From: WFTC01 sp047635955
GTDB taxonomy: Bacteria; Patescibacteriota; Gracilibacteria; UBA1369; 2-02-FULL-48-14
DNA: 10,972 bases
Assembly: GCA_047635955.1 (NCBI GenBank)
Contig: JBLIGW010000032.1
Location: 1 to 10,972 of the forward strand
Direction: 5' to 3'
In this document: in pieces, positions 1 through 5,649 of the stretch
Position numbering within the stretch: position 1 is the first letter of the stretch
Layout: each line of letters begins with the position of its first letter
Made by a program: the position numbers and the translations under genes
Notes under the pieces: generated by a model
What the model was told of the DNA's origin: nothing
What the model saw: the letters and a program-made list of their open reading frames with translations, nothing else
Database searches by the model: none

Positions 1-67
1 CATACTCATGCGCTTTCCTTTGCGAAATTCAAACCAAGCATTCCAAACATTTCCTAACCCTAAATCT

Positions 68-412
68 ATGTCTTCACTTCCCATCATCAATAAAAGTTAC
101 GAGTTATACAAAGTTATAATAGAGACAAACCAAGGTCTTTCAAAGCGTTGGAAATATGGTTTGGGAATCTCTTTGGAGAACTCCATACTTGATATGCTTG
201 AGCAACTGCTCATGGCAAAAAATGCGCCGAAACCGATGAAGGCAGGCTACCTGCTTAAAGCAAGCAGCAAACTTGAATCTTCCAGATTGAAAGCCAGACT
301 TATGCTCGAACTAAAATTAGCTAACGAAACAAAGCTGTTTCAAGCCCAGTCTCAATTTGAAGAAATAGGAAGAATGCTGGGAGGGTGGCTCAAGTCCTCA
401 CAAAGCCAATAG
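68..412 (+). CDS. avd: Avd-like four-helix-bundle accessory protein of a diversity-generating retroelement
   Basis: A 114-residue, Lys/Leu-rich helical protein with the features of the Avd family: an N-terminal 'LPIINKSYELYK' helix start, a central 'KRWKYGLG' stretch, and the C-terminal signature 'EIGRMLGGWLKS' near residues 96-107. In known DGRs Avd forms a small oligomer that binds the reverse transcriptase and the template RNA and is needed for mutagenic retrohoming. Here it faces the TR1 template repeat tail to tail: its stop codon lies 26 bp from the TR1 core. I chose the ATG at 68 because family similarity starts there. The frame is open to the left edge and an ATG at 8 is possible; neither has a clear Shine-Dalgarno. 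The partner reverse transcriptase is not in the window. A second, broken copy of the 3' end lies at 2762-2809. Confidence 0.8.
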   Translation: MSSLPIINKSYELYKVIIETNQGLSKRWKYGLGISLENSILDMLEQLLMAKNAPKPMKAGYLLKASSKLESSRLKARLMLELKLANETKLFQAQSQFEEIGRMLGGWLKSSQSQ

Positions 413-438
413 ACCCTTAGCCAGAGCACCGCCCCACG

Positions 439-522
439 ATTATCATTCTGATTGTTCGCATTGTCATTGTTGACGTTCGTATTCTGATTGTTAGGATGGA
501 AGTTCCCGCTAACCAGATAACG
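439..522 (-). repeat. DGR template repeat 1 (TR1)
   Basis: This is non-coding sequence on the minus strand, very rich in AAC and AAT codon-like triplets (conceptual translation dominated by Asn), as is typical of a DGR template. Its 84 nt align without gaps to VR1 (862-945) in the 3' end of the neighbouring gene. I count 27 differences, 18 of them at template adenines. Past the core the TR runs on through 'CTAAGGGTCT' into sequence complementary to the avd 3' end. That 3' flank does not match the sequence after VR1, so TR1 may no longer serve VR1 efficiently. The stretch 417-755 is open in one frame, but that is the template and its leader, not a gene. Confidence 0.75.
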
Positions 523-553
523 AGTTTGCGACTGAATCTGTCCAAATCATTTC

Positions 554-598
554 GCAGTCGCAACCACACCCGTATTTTTTCAGCCCAAGAGAGGGCTA
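554..598 (-). other. Conserved hairpin block upstream of TR1 (candidate template-RNA structure)
   Basis: About 45 bp are nearly identical to 2949-2993, at the equivalent place upstream of TR2. The block contains a perfect 5-bp stem (582-586 with 593-597, AGCCC/GGGCT, 6-nt loop) next to a run of A on the TR strand. Conservation in two otherwise diverged non-coding leaders suggests that it is part of the TR transcript and may be recognised by Avd or the reverse transcriptase. This role is inferred. Confidence 0.5.
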
Positions 599-758
599 GA
601 TTCAGCTCAACGTGATGGGTATATACTCTTCCTCTCATCCTAGACTGTGCTTCACATGGCACTAGGTCTATTTTATGGACTTGAGTTTGTGGTAGCCCAG
701 CATAATCTGGGTGGCTATTCACCACTCGAGAAAATTTTACCGCCTTCAAAGGCAAAAG

Positions 759-783
759 AAAAGCCCCGCAGAGCGGGACTTTT
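759..783 (-). terminator. Rho-independent terminator after variable gene 1
   Basis: An 11-bp stem (759-769 with 773-783, one G-T pair, 3-nt loop) has A/T-rich outer pairs and is followed on the minus strand by a T-rich run. It lies 37 bp past the gene stop. A copy differing in the loop lies at 3154-3178 after variable gene 2. It separates the variable gene from the TR1 transcript unit. Confidence 0.8.
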
Positions 784-819
784 GAAAGATAAAATTTAAG
801 AAATGATAAGGTTCAAAGA

Positions 820-1962
820 TCAAGCTTTAATAACCCCATCACACGAGGCACGAAAGCGAGCACTATCACCCTGAACGTCCGCATTGCATCCATTCAAGTA
901 CGCGTACCGATCATAAGGATCGAAGCACCCGCCAACCAGATGACGATATCCTCCATCTGTCAACTCGCCTTCTTCATCTAGTATTGTGGCATTCCATTCC
1001 TCGTATTCTTCTGTAGTAGTTGCGTCATCCGTAAAGCGAATATCAAGAGGCTTACCGCTCTCCAAACCATCTGCCATAGCAGTAGCCCACGAACTACGGT
1101 CAGTCCCACGCATACCTGCCTTCTCCCATTCTGTTCTGTACTTGGCAAGTCGGTCTTCAATAGCAAGAGTGATATCATCCCATGATTCAGTACCGATTAT
1201 TTGTTCTGATTGGTAGAAATCCCACTTCCACACAATGCCTGAACCCTGACTGATTCTTGTAGACATGTGCTGTCTAGCTGTAGACCAGATTGTCAAATCC
1301 TGCTGTGATTCTCCGTTTGGTATGCTCATTTTCTTTGGCTGACGGTCTAGCAGCTTTTCTACAAGATCAAGTCTAGAGCTTGGACCAACAGCTTTGACCT
1401 GCAAGGTGAATGGTGAACGCCCTTCTTGCATCATAAACTCAACTTGTTTTTTAGTGAGTCCTTCTAGGGCTGACTTCAAAACAGCTTCTTTTTCGGGGAA
1501 TGCAGGAACACCCTCTACTCTAAGAAGAGGAGCATTCACTACTTTTGAACGTTCGTATCCAGCTTCAATATGCTCTCTAACCCATTCAGCTTGTGCGGGT
1601 TCTAGTTCAGTCTCATAAGTTTCAACGGCTTCAGTAGGCGTTTGTGATACTTTTGTAAGTCCTTTTTTAATTGCAGACACTAGACCTCCAACTTTCGCGT
1701 TCTCGGCTTCCAGTTGTTCAATTAAAGCAGGGATCATTTCCGTCATTTCTGAAAGGTCTTTGTCGTCAAAACCTTCAGGAAAGCCTATACCTTGCCCTCC
1801 AATCCTTATTGATTTTAATCCCTTTAGCACTTCAGCTTTATCAGTTTCCTCAAGTAATCTTTCACACAAAGAAATGGTATCTGTTCGCTCGGCGATGACA
1901 CAATAATGGGCATCTTTTTTTGCTTCTGAATTACGGATATCGTGAGGTGTAGGTGATTGCAT
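820..1962 (-). CDS. DGR variable protein 1 (unrecognised body, diversified C-terminus)
   Basis: This 380-residue acidic soluble protein has no signal peptide or membrane segment, so it is predicted to be cytoplasmic. I do not recognise residues 1-330. They are mostly helical in the first half, with a Glu-rich segment near 80-130. Residues 340-367 (VR1) are encoded by DNA that matches the template TR1 with mainly adenine-directed changes. The resulting residues (Cys, Tyr, Asp, Arg, Gly) are typical of a DGR ligand-binding surface on a C-type-lectin-like fold. The end 'ARFRAS' loosely resembles the 'GAFRGS' end of variable protein 2. No Shine-Dalgarno precedes the ATG at 1962. Sequence 50-100 bp upstream resembles that upstream of variable gene 2. 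A terminator follows the gene. It is a probable DGR target, though VR1's 3' flank no longer matches TR1. Confidence 0.75.
   Translation of the reverse strand: MQSPTPHDIRNSEAKKDAHYCVIAERTDTISLCERLLEETDKAEVLKGLKSIRIGGQGIGFPEGFDDKDLSEMTEMIPALIEQLEAENAKVGGLVSAIKKGLTKVSQTPTEAVETYETELEPAQAEWVREHIEAGYERSKVVNAPLLRVEGVPAFPEKEAVLKSALEGLTKKQVEFMMQEGRSPFTLQVKAVGPSSRLDLVEKLLDRQPKKMSIPNGESQQDLTIWSTARQHMSTRISQGSGIVWKWDFYQSEQIIGTESWDDITLAIEDRLAKYRTEWEKAGMRGTDRSSWATAMADGLESGKPLDIRFTDDATTTEEYEEWNATILDEEGELTDGGYRHLVGGCFDPYDRYAYLNGCNADVQGDSARFRASCDGVIKA
862..945 (-). repeat. DGR variable region 1 (VR1)
   Basis: These 84 nt at the 3' end of variable gene 1 (residues 340-367) align without gaps to TR1 (439-522). 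Changes at template adenines number 18, as in AAC to TGC, AAC to TAC, AAT to GTT and AAT to GGT; nine changes are at other bases. The cleanest stretch is the last seven codons, where all changes are at A. Homology stops abruptly after residue 367. Confidence 0.7.
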
Positions 1963-2220
1963 GATTCAAATTTGTTACAAGATGAAATAATAAAGCTTTT
2001 CTTCTATTTTATCAATAGCGGTCGCAAATACAACCCCTACCATCCCAAAATAGCAGATTGAATGCTCAAAAACAATCCGTCACAAAACATCGTTCACCCC
2101 TAGAGAAAGCCCTAATAAGCTCTCACCAAAACTGTTTTCGCAAACACATTGAACTGTGTATGATTAGCTTCGATTCTGGTTCTAACGTCGTCCACGACTC
2201 TCCGCCAGGATAGCTTGAAG
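1963..2220. other. Intergenic region with the likely promoter of variable gene 1
   Basis: No gene is visible here. Positions about 2011-2060 match positions about 4093-4142 upstream of variable gene 2 at roughly 30 of 50 bases, including 'ATAGCAGAT' and 'GCGGT', at nearly the same distance from the respective ATG. This suggests a shared promoter or leader, but I cannot assign -35 and -10 boxes with confidence. Confidence 0.35.
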
Positions 2221-2553
2221 CTAGTCCTTTAGCATTTGGAAAATCACTTTCTTAAGTTTTGGGATATCTCGTTCTATAAACACCCAAATCTGTTTTAAGC
2301 TTACGTTGAAGTATTCATGAATTAGTAAATCCCGAAGTGCTGCAACTCTTTTCCACGGAATTTCGCTTTAATTCTCTTTGAGTTCACTTGGCAAATTTTT
2401 GACTGCTTCTCCGATAATTTCGGATCTACGCTGAACGGCATCTTGCTTCTCAACATTCTGAGAAAATGATTCAAAATCAACACCCTTCGTAAAGGATTCT
2501 ATAAACTCTATGGAATCTAAGATGTGACCAAGTAAAACTGAAGGTTCTTTCAT
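2221..2553 (-). pseudogene. HEPN (DUF86-type) toxin gene, interrupted by a nonsense codon
   Basis: Reading from the ATG at 2553 gives 61 residues of a DUF86/HEPN protein ('RRSEIIGEAVKNLPSELKEN') and then a TAA at 2368-2370. The same frame continues with 'SEIPWKRVAALRDLLIHEYF' and a normal helical end to a TAG at 2221-2223, about 110 residues in all, the usual family length. The catalytic HEPN motif R-x4-H (RDLLIH) lies after the stop, so the expressed product would lack the RNase site. In HEPN-MNT toxin-antitoxin modules the MNT partner modifies and silences HEPN. The start overlaps the upstream MNT frame (TGA within ATGA), the normal operon layout. A one-base assembly error at the TAA is the alternative to true decay. 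Confidence 0.75.
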
Positions 2554-2798
2554 AGAATTTGAATGACATCTTTTTCAATGTAAGGTTTGATCCGTTTGTT
2601 GATGGAATCGTAAGAAACAAGGTCTACTTTTTTTCCCAACTCATCTTCTAGATCAAGTTTTAGCCCAGCAAAGTCTATCAATGAAGTCCCTTCAGGCATT
2701 TCTACAAGTAAATCAATGTCACTCTCTTCCGTATGATCACCTCTGGCATAAGATCCAAGAGATTGGCAGAATGCTTGGAGGATAGCTGAAGTCCTCAC
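2550..2798 (-). CDS. MNT-type nucleotidyltransferase antitoxin, 5'-truncated and fused to an avd remnant
   Basis: From residue 18 on this is a minimal nucleotidyltransferase: 'GSYARGDHTEESDIDLLVE' carries the Gly-Ser and Asp-x-Asp active-site pattern, and a later 'KVDLVSYDSI' supplies the usual third acidic strand. Family members normally have about 25 further N-terminal residues ending 'LFGSYARG'. Here the first ~15 residues, from a GTG at 2798, are the antisense reading of a broken avd copy. The reading frame is open but the N-terminal helix is not native, so the product may be inactive or not made. It overlaps the broken HEPN gene by 4 bp. HEPN/MNT pairs act as toxin-antitoxin modules; this one appears decayed. 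Its true status could equally be pseudogene. Confidence 0.65.
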   Translation of the reverse strand: MRTSAILQAFCQSLGSYARGDHTEESDIDLLVEMPEGTSLIDFAGLKLDLEDELGKKVDLVSYDSINKRIKPYIEKDVIQIL

Positions 2799-2809
2799 AA
2801 AGCCAGTAG
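2762..2809 (+). pseudogene. Remnant of a second avd gene (3' end only)
   Basis: These 48 nt align codon for codon with the last 16 codons of avd (365-412) at 41 of 48 bases. Six of the seven differences are synonymous. The seventh turns the Trp codon of 'GGWLKS' into TAG (2783-2785). The remnant ends at the same stop codon and lies beside TR2 just as avd lies beside TR1. Upstream it joins MNT nucleotidyltransferase sequence near 2752-2761, so the rest of avd2 has been lost. Confidence 0.75.
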
Positions 2810-2820
2810 ACCCCTATCAC

Positions 2821-2910
2821 GCCACGGAACGCCCTATTGTGATTATGATTGTTAGCATCATTCTGATTCACGTTCACGTTCTCATCATTACGATTCCCAT
2901 AGAGCGCATT
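2821..2910 (-). repeat. DGR template repeat 2 (TR2)
   Basis: This is a non-coding minus-strand template, 30 codon-like triplets long, of which 13 are AAC or AAT. It aligns without gaps to VR2 (3239-3328). There are 18 differences and 16 are at template adenines; the other two are C to T. About half of the 30 template adenines are changed in VR2. The last 12 nt (GCGTTCCGTGGC) are identical and the next bases share 'GGGTCT', as expected around the initiation-of-mutagenic-homing site. The TR then continues into the avd remnant. The open frame over 2737-2964 is only the template being read through. Confidence 0.9.
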
Positions 2911-2948
2911 ACCACGCAGTTTGTGATGAAGTTCATCTGTTCTTGGGT

Positions 2949-2993
2949 GCAGTCGCAACCACACCTGTATTTTTTCAGCCCAAGAAAGGGCTA
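2949..2993 (-). other. Conserved hairpin block upstream of TR2 (candidate template-RNA structure)
   Basis: This is the counterpart of 554-598 with very few mismatches, again with a 5-bp stem (2977-2981 with 2988-2992) and a 6-nt loop. The loop differs by one base between the copies while the stem is kept. It lies about 40-80 nt 5' of the TR2 core on the TR strand. Confidence 0.5.
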
Positions 2994-3153
2994 AACTTCA
3001 CTCAACCTAAGGGGCTACCTTAACTTGATGCTCTATCAAGACTCCTTGTTTCATGCAAAGCCTGTTTTTTGAAAGAGCACGTTACGGTAGCTTGCTCCGA
3101 GGCAAGTGGCTATTCACCGTTCACCTACGATTGTACTCAATTTAAGGCAAAAG

Positions 3154-3178
3154 AAAAGCCCCGCATAGCGGGACTTTT
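3154..3178 (-). terminator. Rho-independent terminator after variable gene 2
   Basis: An 11-bp stem (3154-3164 with 3168-3178, one G-T pair, loop of three) is followed on the minus strand by a T-rich run. It is a near copy of the terminator at 759-783, including flanking bases, and lies 37 bp beyond the gene stop. Confidence 0.8.
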
Positions 3179-3214
3179 GAAAGATAAAATTTAAGAAAGA
3201 AAAAGGTTCAAGGA

Positions 3215-4039
3215 TTAAACCTTAGAGACCCTTAGCGAGCCACGGAACGCCCCATAGTAATCACGACTGTCAGCACCATACCGATACACGTTCACGAGCT
3301 CATCATTACGAACCCCATAGAACGCAACACTACATTTTCTCATTTCGTCAAGTGTTTTGAGCCAACTCCACGTTTTATAATCAAATTTTCCTAAAGTTTG
3401 CAGGTGTCGGTATTGAGCTTCGTCCATGAGATCAATGCCCATAGCTGCTGCAATATCAACGGCATTTCCGTTGCATGTTTCTTCCGGTCTGTTAGTTCGT
3501 AGCCATTCCCGTGCTTCCGCATCAAATACGATGTTACGATGAGCATCTGGTGTTTCTACAGAACACGTACCAAAGTAGTAAGCTCCGTCATCTCCCTTAT
3601 AAACATCAGGCTTATGACCTGCTCCCTCCATTTGTTGTAATTTCCATAGACTTGAAGGGTCGGCTTCAAGTGAACGCTTAACATCTTCCCAGCTTACTCC
3701 TTCGTGCCTTTCTGTATTAGCATCGAAACGAGTTTTGAGCTTAATCAGAAGAGCGATTTGCACTTCTGGGGTAAGTACGCGTTCCTCTCCATCATCGGCA
3801 ACTTCTACAACGATAGATTCAGCACCTTCATCCGTGCTTTCTTGCGGCTGTGCACGAATTCGTGCTAAAATTGGAAGTACTTTATCTTTACTGTCTCTTG
3901 AAATTTTCTCAACTTCTATAGGCGAAGAGAGGTCTTCTGATGCAGCTCTAGTAACTGCAAGTTGTAATGCTGGAGTGGCTGTTTGTGCAACCACTACTTC
4001 TGTTGCATCACCAGTACCTTGTTGAGCGACATCTGTCAT
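3215..4039 (-). CDS. DUF4256-family protein, DGR variable protein 2
   Basis: From the ATG at 4039 this is a 274-residue protein. Residues 1-90 are low-complexity, acidic and Ala/Val/Thr-rich, probably disordered. Residues about 92-273 match the DUF4256 family as I know it: 'LKTRFDANTERHEGVSWEDV', 'DVYKGDDGAYYFGTCSVETP', 'AMGIDLMDEAQYRHLQTLGKFDYKTWSWLKT', and the end 'GAFRGSLRV'. Residues 238-267 are VR2, matched by TR2 with adenine-directed changes, so this family's C-terminal domain serves as the DGR display surface. No signal peptide is seen and no function is known. An ATG at 4201 with a GGAGG sequence just upstream gives a longer 328-residue reading that overlaps msrB by 20 bp. I prefer 4039 because upstream similarity with variable gene 1 lies at the matching distance and falls inside the longer reading. 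Confidence 0.85.
   Translation of the reverse strand: MTDVAQQGTGDATEVVVAQTATPALQLAVTRAASEDLSSPIEVEKISRDSKDKVLPILARIRAQPQESTDEGAESIVVEVADDGEERVLTPEVQIALLIKLKTRFDANTERHEGVSWEDVKRSLEADPSSLWKLQQMEGAGHKPDVYKGDDGAYYFGTCSVETPDAHRNIVFDAEAREWLRTNRPEETCNGNAVDIAAAMGIDLMDEAQYRHLQTLGKFDYKTWSWLKTLDEMRKCSVAFYGVRNDELVNVYRYGADSRDYYGAFRGSLRVSKV
3239..3328 (-). repeat. DGR variable region 2 (VR2)
   Basis: The last part of the DUF4256 gene (residues 238-267) aligned to TR2. Adenine changes include AAT to GTT, AAC to CTC, AAT to TAT, CAG to CGG and CAT to CGT. Non-adenine positions are conserved except two C to T changes. The codons after it (TCGCTAAGGGTCT) differ from the TR2 flank but share GGGTCT, and share CTAAGGGTCT with the TR1 flank. 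Confidence 0.9.
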
Positions 4040-4181
4040 GGGAGAGGGGTTATTTGACTTAGTCACGAGCAACACAGGTTTCTGGGAATTGTCAATCGCG
4101 GTGTTGAAAACTCGTGCTTCAATCACAAGATAGCAGATGGTCTGGTGGCTTTTAAAGGTTAAAGTAGCAACGATTGCTTTT

Positions 4182-4763
4182 CTACTCAAACAGCAGTTCA
4201 TACTCCTCCAAGCCTTCGGCTGCTAAATGGTCTACGGCAATAAAACGAAGTGCTGCCGAGTTGATGCAGTAACGAATAAAATTATTTGACTTGGGTCCAT
4301 CTAGAAGGATGTGTCCAAGGTGGGAATCGGCATACTTGCTACGGACTTCCGTGCGGCGAATGAGGAGCTTGTAGTCGTCTTTTTCAACTATAAATTCAGG
4401 ATCCAATGGGCGAAGGAAGCTTGGCCAACCCGTTCCAGAATCAAACTTTTCTGTCGATGAAAAAAGTGGCTCCCCTGAAACAATGTCTAGATAAATGCCT
4501 TCTTTATGATTGTCCCAGTATTCATTTTGAAAAGGTCTTTCGGTTCCCTCCTCCTGAGTGACTTCATATTGAATGGCCGTGAGCGTTTCCCTCAACGTTT
4601 CCTCCTCTGGCTTTTTATAGCCATCCCAAACTTTGGTGCTTTGAAAATACTGTTGATCAAAATCGGGCAAGCTCGGTGCGGTTTGACTACTGTAAATATT
4701 GAAAGCAGCTAGAACAAAAAGCATCAACACAATCGGCAAAACGAACTTCCATTTCTTTTTCAT
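4182..4763 (-). CDS. msrB: Membrane-anchored peptide-methionine (R)-S-oxide reductase MsrB
   Basis: This 193-residue protein begins with Lys-rich residues and a hydrophobic segment (about 8-25) with no lipobox Cys, so it is probably an N-terminal anchor or Sec signal and places the enzyme outside the cytoplasmic membrane. Residues about 57-182 are the MsrB fold: 'SGEPLFSS', 'FDSGTGWPSF' (107-116), 'RTEVRSKYADSHLGH', and 'RYCINSAALRF' with the catalytic Cys166. It reduces methionine-R-sulfoxide in proteins. The two zinc-binding CxxC pairs of many MsrBs are absent. Cys166 is the only cysteine, so no resolving Cys exists and regeneration would follow a one-cysteine route. The 3' end overlaps the longer possible start of the DUF4256 gene. 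It is divergent from the MerT-like gene with a 48-bp gap. Confidence 0.92.
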   Translation of the reverse strand: MKKKWKFVLPIVLMLFVLAAFNIYSSQTAPSLPDFDQQYFQSTKVWDGYKKPEEETLRETLTAIQYEVTQEEGTERPFQNEYWDNHKEGIYLDIVSGEPLFSSTEKFDSGTGWPSFLRPLDPEFIVEKDDYKLLIRRTEVRSKYADSHLGHILLDGPKSNNFIRYCINSAALRFIAVDHLAAEGLEEYELLFE

Positions 4764-4811
4764 TTGAACTTACCGTTTAGATTAGAACAGGAATAGTTTA
4801 AACTAGTGACC

Positions 4812-5186
4812 ATGAAAGTAAAAGATTTATTCAAGGTGTCGGCGCTTCCTGCTATTTTTGCTTCGCTTTGCTGCTTGAGCCCACTGGTCCTTGTCCTTTT
4901 TGGACTGTCGAGTGTTGCTTTTGCGAGCTCCTTAGCCGACGTCCTTTATGGTGATTACAAATGGTTTTTCCGTGGGGCTGGGCTTGCTCTTCTCCTCCTC
5001 AGCATCTTTGTTTATTTTCGTAAACAAAAGGGAATTTGCACCCTTGACCAAGCCAAGCGACGTAAGCGAGAAATCATCAATACCAGCCTCTTATTTTTGA
5101 TTGCTGGAGTTTTAGGCTATGTCTTCTTCCTTTATGTTGTGGTCCACTATGCAGGAGTTTTTCTTGGCCTTTGGGAGAACTATTAA
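4812..5186 (+). CDS. MerT-like small membrane protein
   Basis: A 124-residue membrane protein with four likely hydrophobic segments (about 10-40, 52-70, 87-105 and 108-122). The first holds 'ASLCCLSPLVLVLFGLSS', with adjacent Cys20-Cys21, the pattern of MerT-family mercuric-ion transporters. A third Cys ('GICTLD') follows the second segment, where MerT has a further cysteine pair, so the metal path is only partly conserved. There is no MerP, MerA or MerR nearby, so mercury transport itself is unproven. A GTG at 4806 is an alternative start; neither start has a good Shine-Dalgarno. It is divergent from msrB, so the two share a very short promoter region. Confidence 0.55.
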   Translation: MKVKDLFKVSALPAIFASLCCLSPLVLVLFGLSSVAFASSLADVLYGDYKWFFRGAGLALLLLSIFVYFRKQKGICTLDQAKRRKREIINTSLLFLIAGVLGYVFFLYVVVHYAGVFLGLWENY

Positions 5187-5490
5187 ACAGCTCCCGCTTT
5201 TTCCCTATATCCCTAAAGATTCAAGTTGAGCTTTAGTACTCCCCGAGAACCGAGGGTTATAAAGGATCTTCGCAAGTCACATTGATAAACACATACGCTT
5301 ATACTCCTCTAAGTTCACCAGCCTCTAAAGTATTTGCTTCCTGTGAATCACCTCTGGCTTATATAAATTGTTTTCCATTTTACGATATTTATTAAGTGAT
5401 TACGGGGTCATAGTGTCTTTTCCAAGTCTGTCAAGACTTTGATTCAAACCTGCTCTATGTCCCAAATACTGGTTTAGCCCCCTAAATGGG
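5187..5490. other. Intergenic stretch without a recognisable gene
   Basis: No coding region that I can support. The stretch contains a small perfect hairpin (AAGTCT, GTCA loop, AGACTT) near 5424-5439 without a T run, and an A/T-rich part near 5360-5400. The structure after it (5491-5649) is described separately. Confidence 0.4.
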
Positions 5491-5519
5491 TTGACAAGTC
5501 CCCACTTAACAGTTAGAGT
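5491..5519 (+). promoter_or_regulatory. Sigma-70 type promoter
   Basis: A perfect -35 box TTGACA (5491-5496), a 17-bp spacer and TAGAGT (5514-5519, 4 of 6 to consensus) predict transcription from about 5526. This is the clearest housekeeping promoter in the window. It drives the short leader-like sequence, then either terminates near 5649 or reads on to the DUF1761 gene. Confidence 0.55.
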
Positions 5520-5528
5520 ACTATTGTT

Positions 5529-5579
5529 ATGACACACAAATCATTCTTCACTAGCAACCTTTCATTTTACTTCGCTTAG
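5529..5579 (+). CDS. Possible 16-residue aromatic-rich leader peptide
   Basis: A short frame of 16 codons, MTHKSFFTSNLSFYFA, has four Phe and one Tyr. It starts about 3 nt after the predicted transcript start and ends 41 nt before a terminator-like hairpin. Phe-rich leaders of this kind control pheA and pheST by attenuation in other bacteria. Against this, no ribosome binding site is visible (translation would be leaderless) and such a short frame can occur by chance. Confidence 0.2.
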   Translation: MTHKSFFTSNLSFYFA

Positions 5580-5620
5580 GCGCGGTGTTGCCAAGTGTAG
5601 ATTACTCATAACTATATAAA

Positions 5621-5649
5621 GCCTCGCATGGCTCCGGCGGGGTATTTTT
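5621..5649 (+). terminator. Terminator-like hairpin
   Basis: A seven-pair stem (5621-5627 with 5637-5643, two G-T pairs, 9-nt loop) is followed by ATTTTT. With the promoter at 5491 it would end a transcript of about 120 nt, which may be a small RNA or an attenuated leader. Confidence 0.5.

Noticed and set aside
417..755. 112-codon open frame on the minus strand rich in Asn/Thr/Ile/Met
   Set aside because: It reads through TR1 and its leader; the repetitive composition comes from the AAC/AAT-rich template in an off frame, and no gene family or ribosome site fits.
2198..2207. CTCTCCGCCA, identical to the last 10 nt of tRNA-Ser
   Set aside because: Only 10 bp match and the neighbouring bases do not continue the tRNA; too short to call a third att copy.
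2737..2964. 75-codon open frame on the minus strand with an Asn-rich centre
   Set aside because: This is TR2 in the frame matching VR2. The Asn run is the template itself; the flanks are the hairpin leader and avd remnant, so it is not a separate protein gene.
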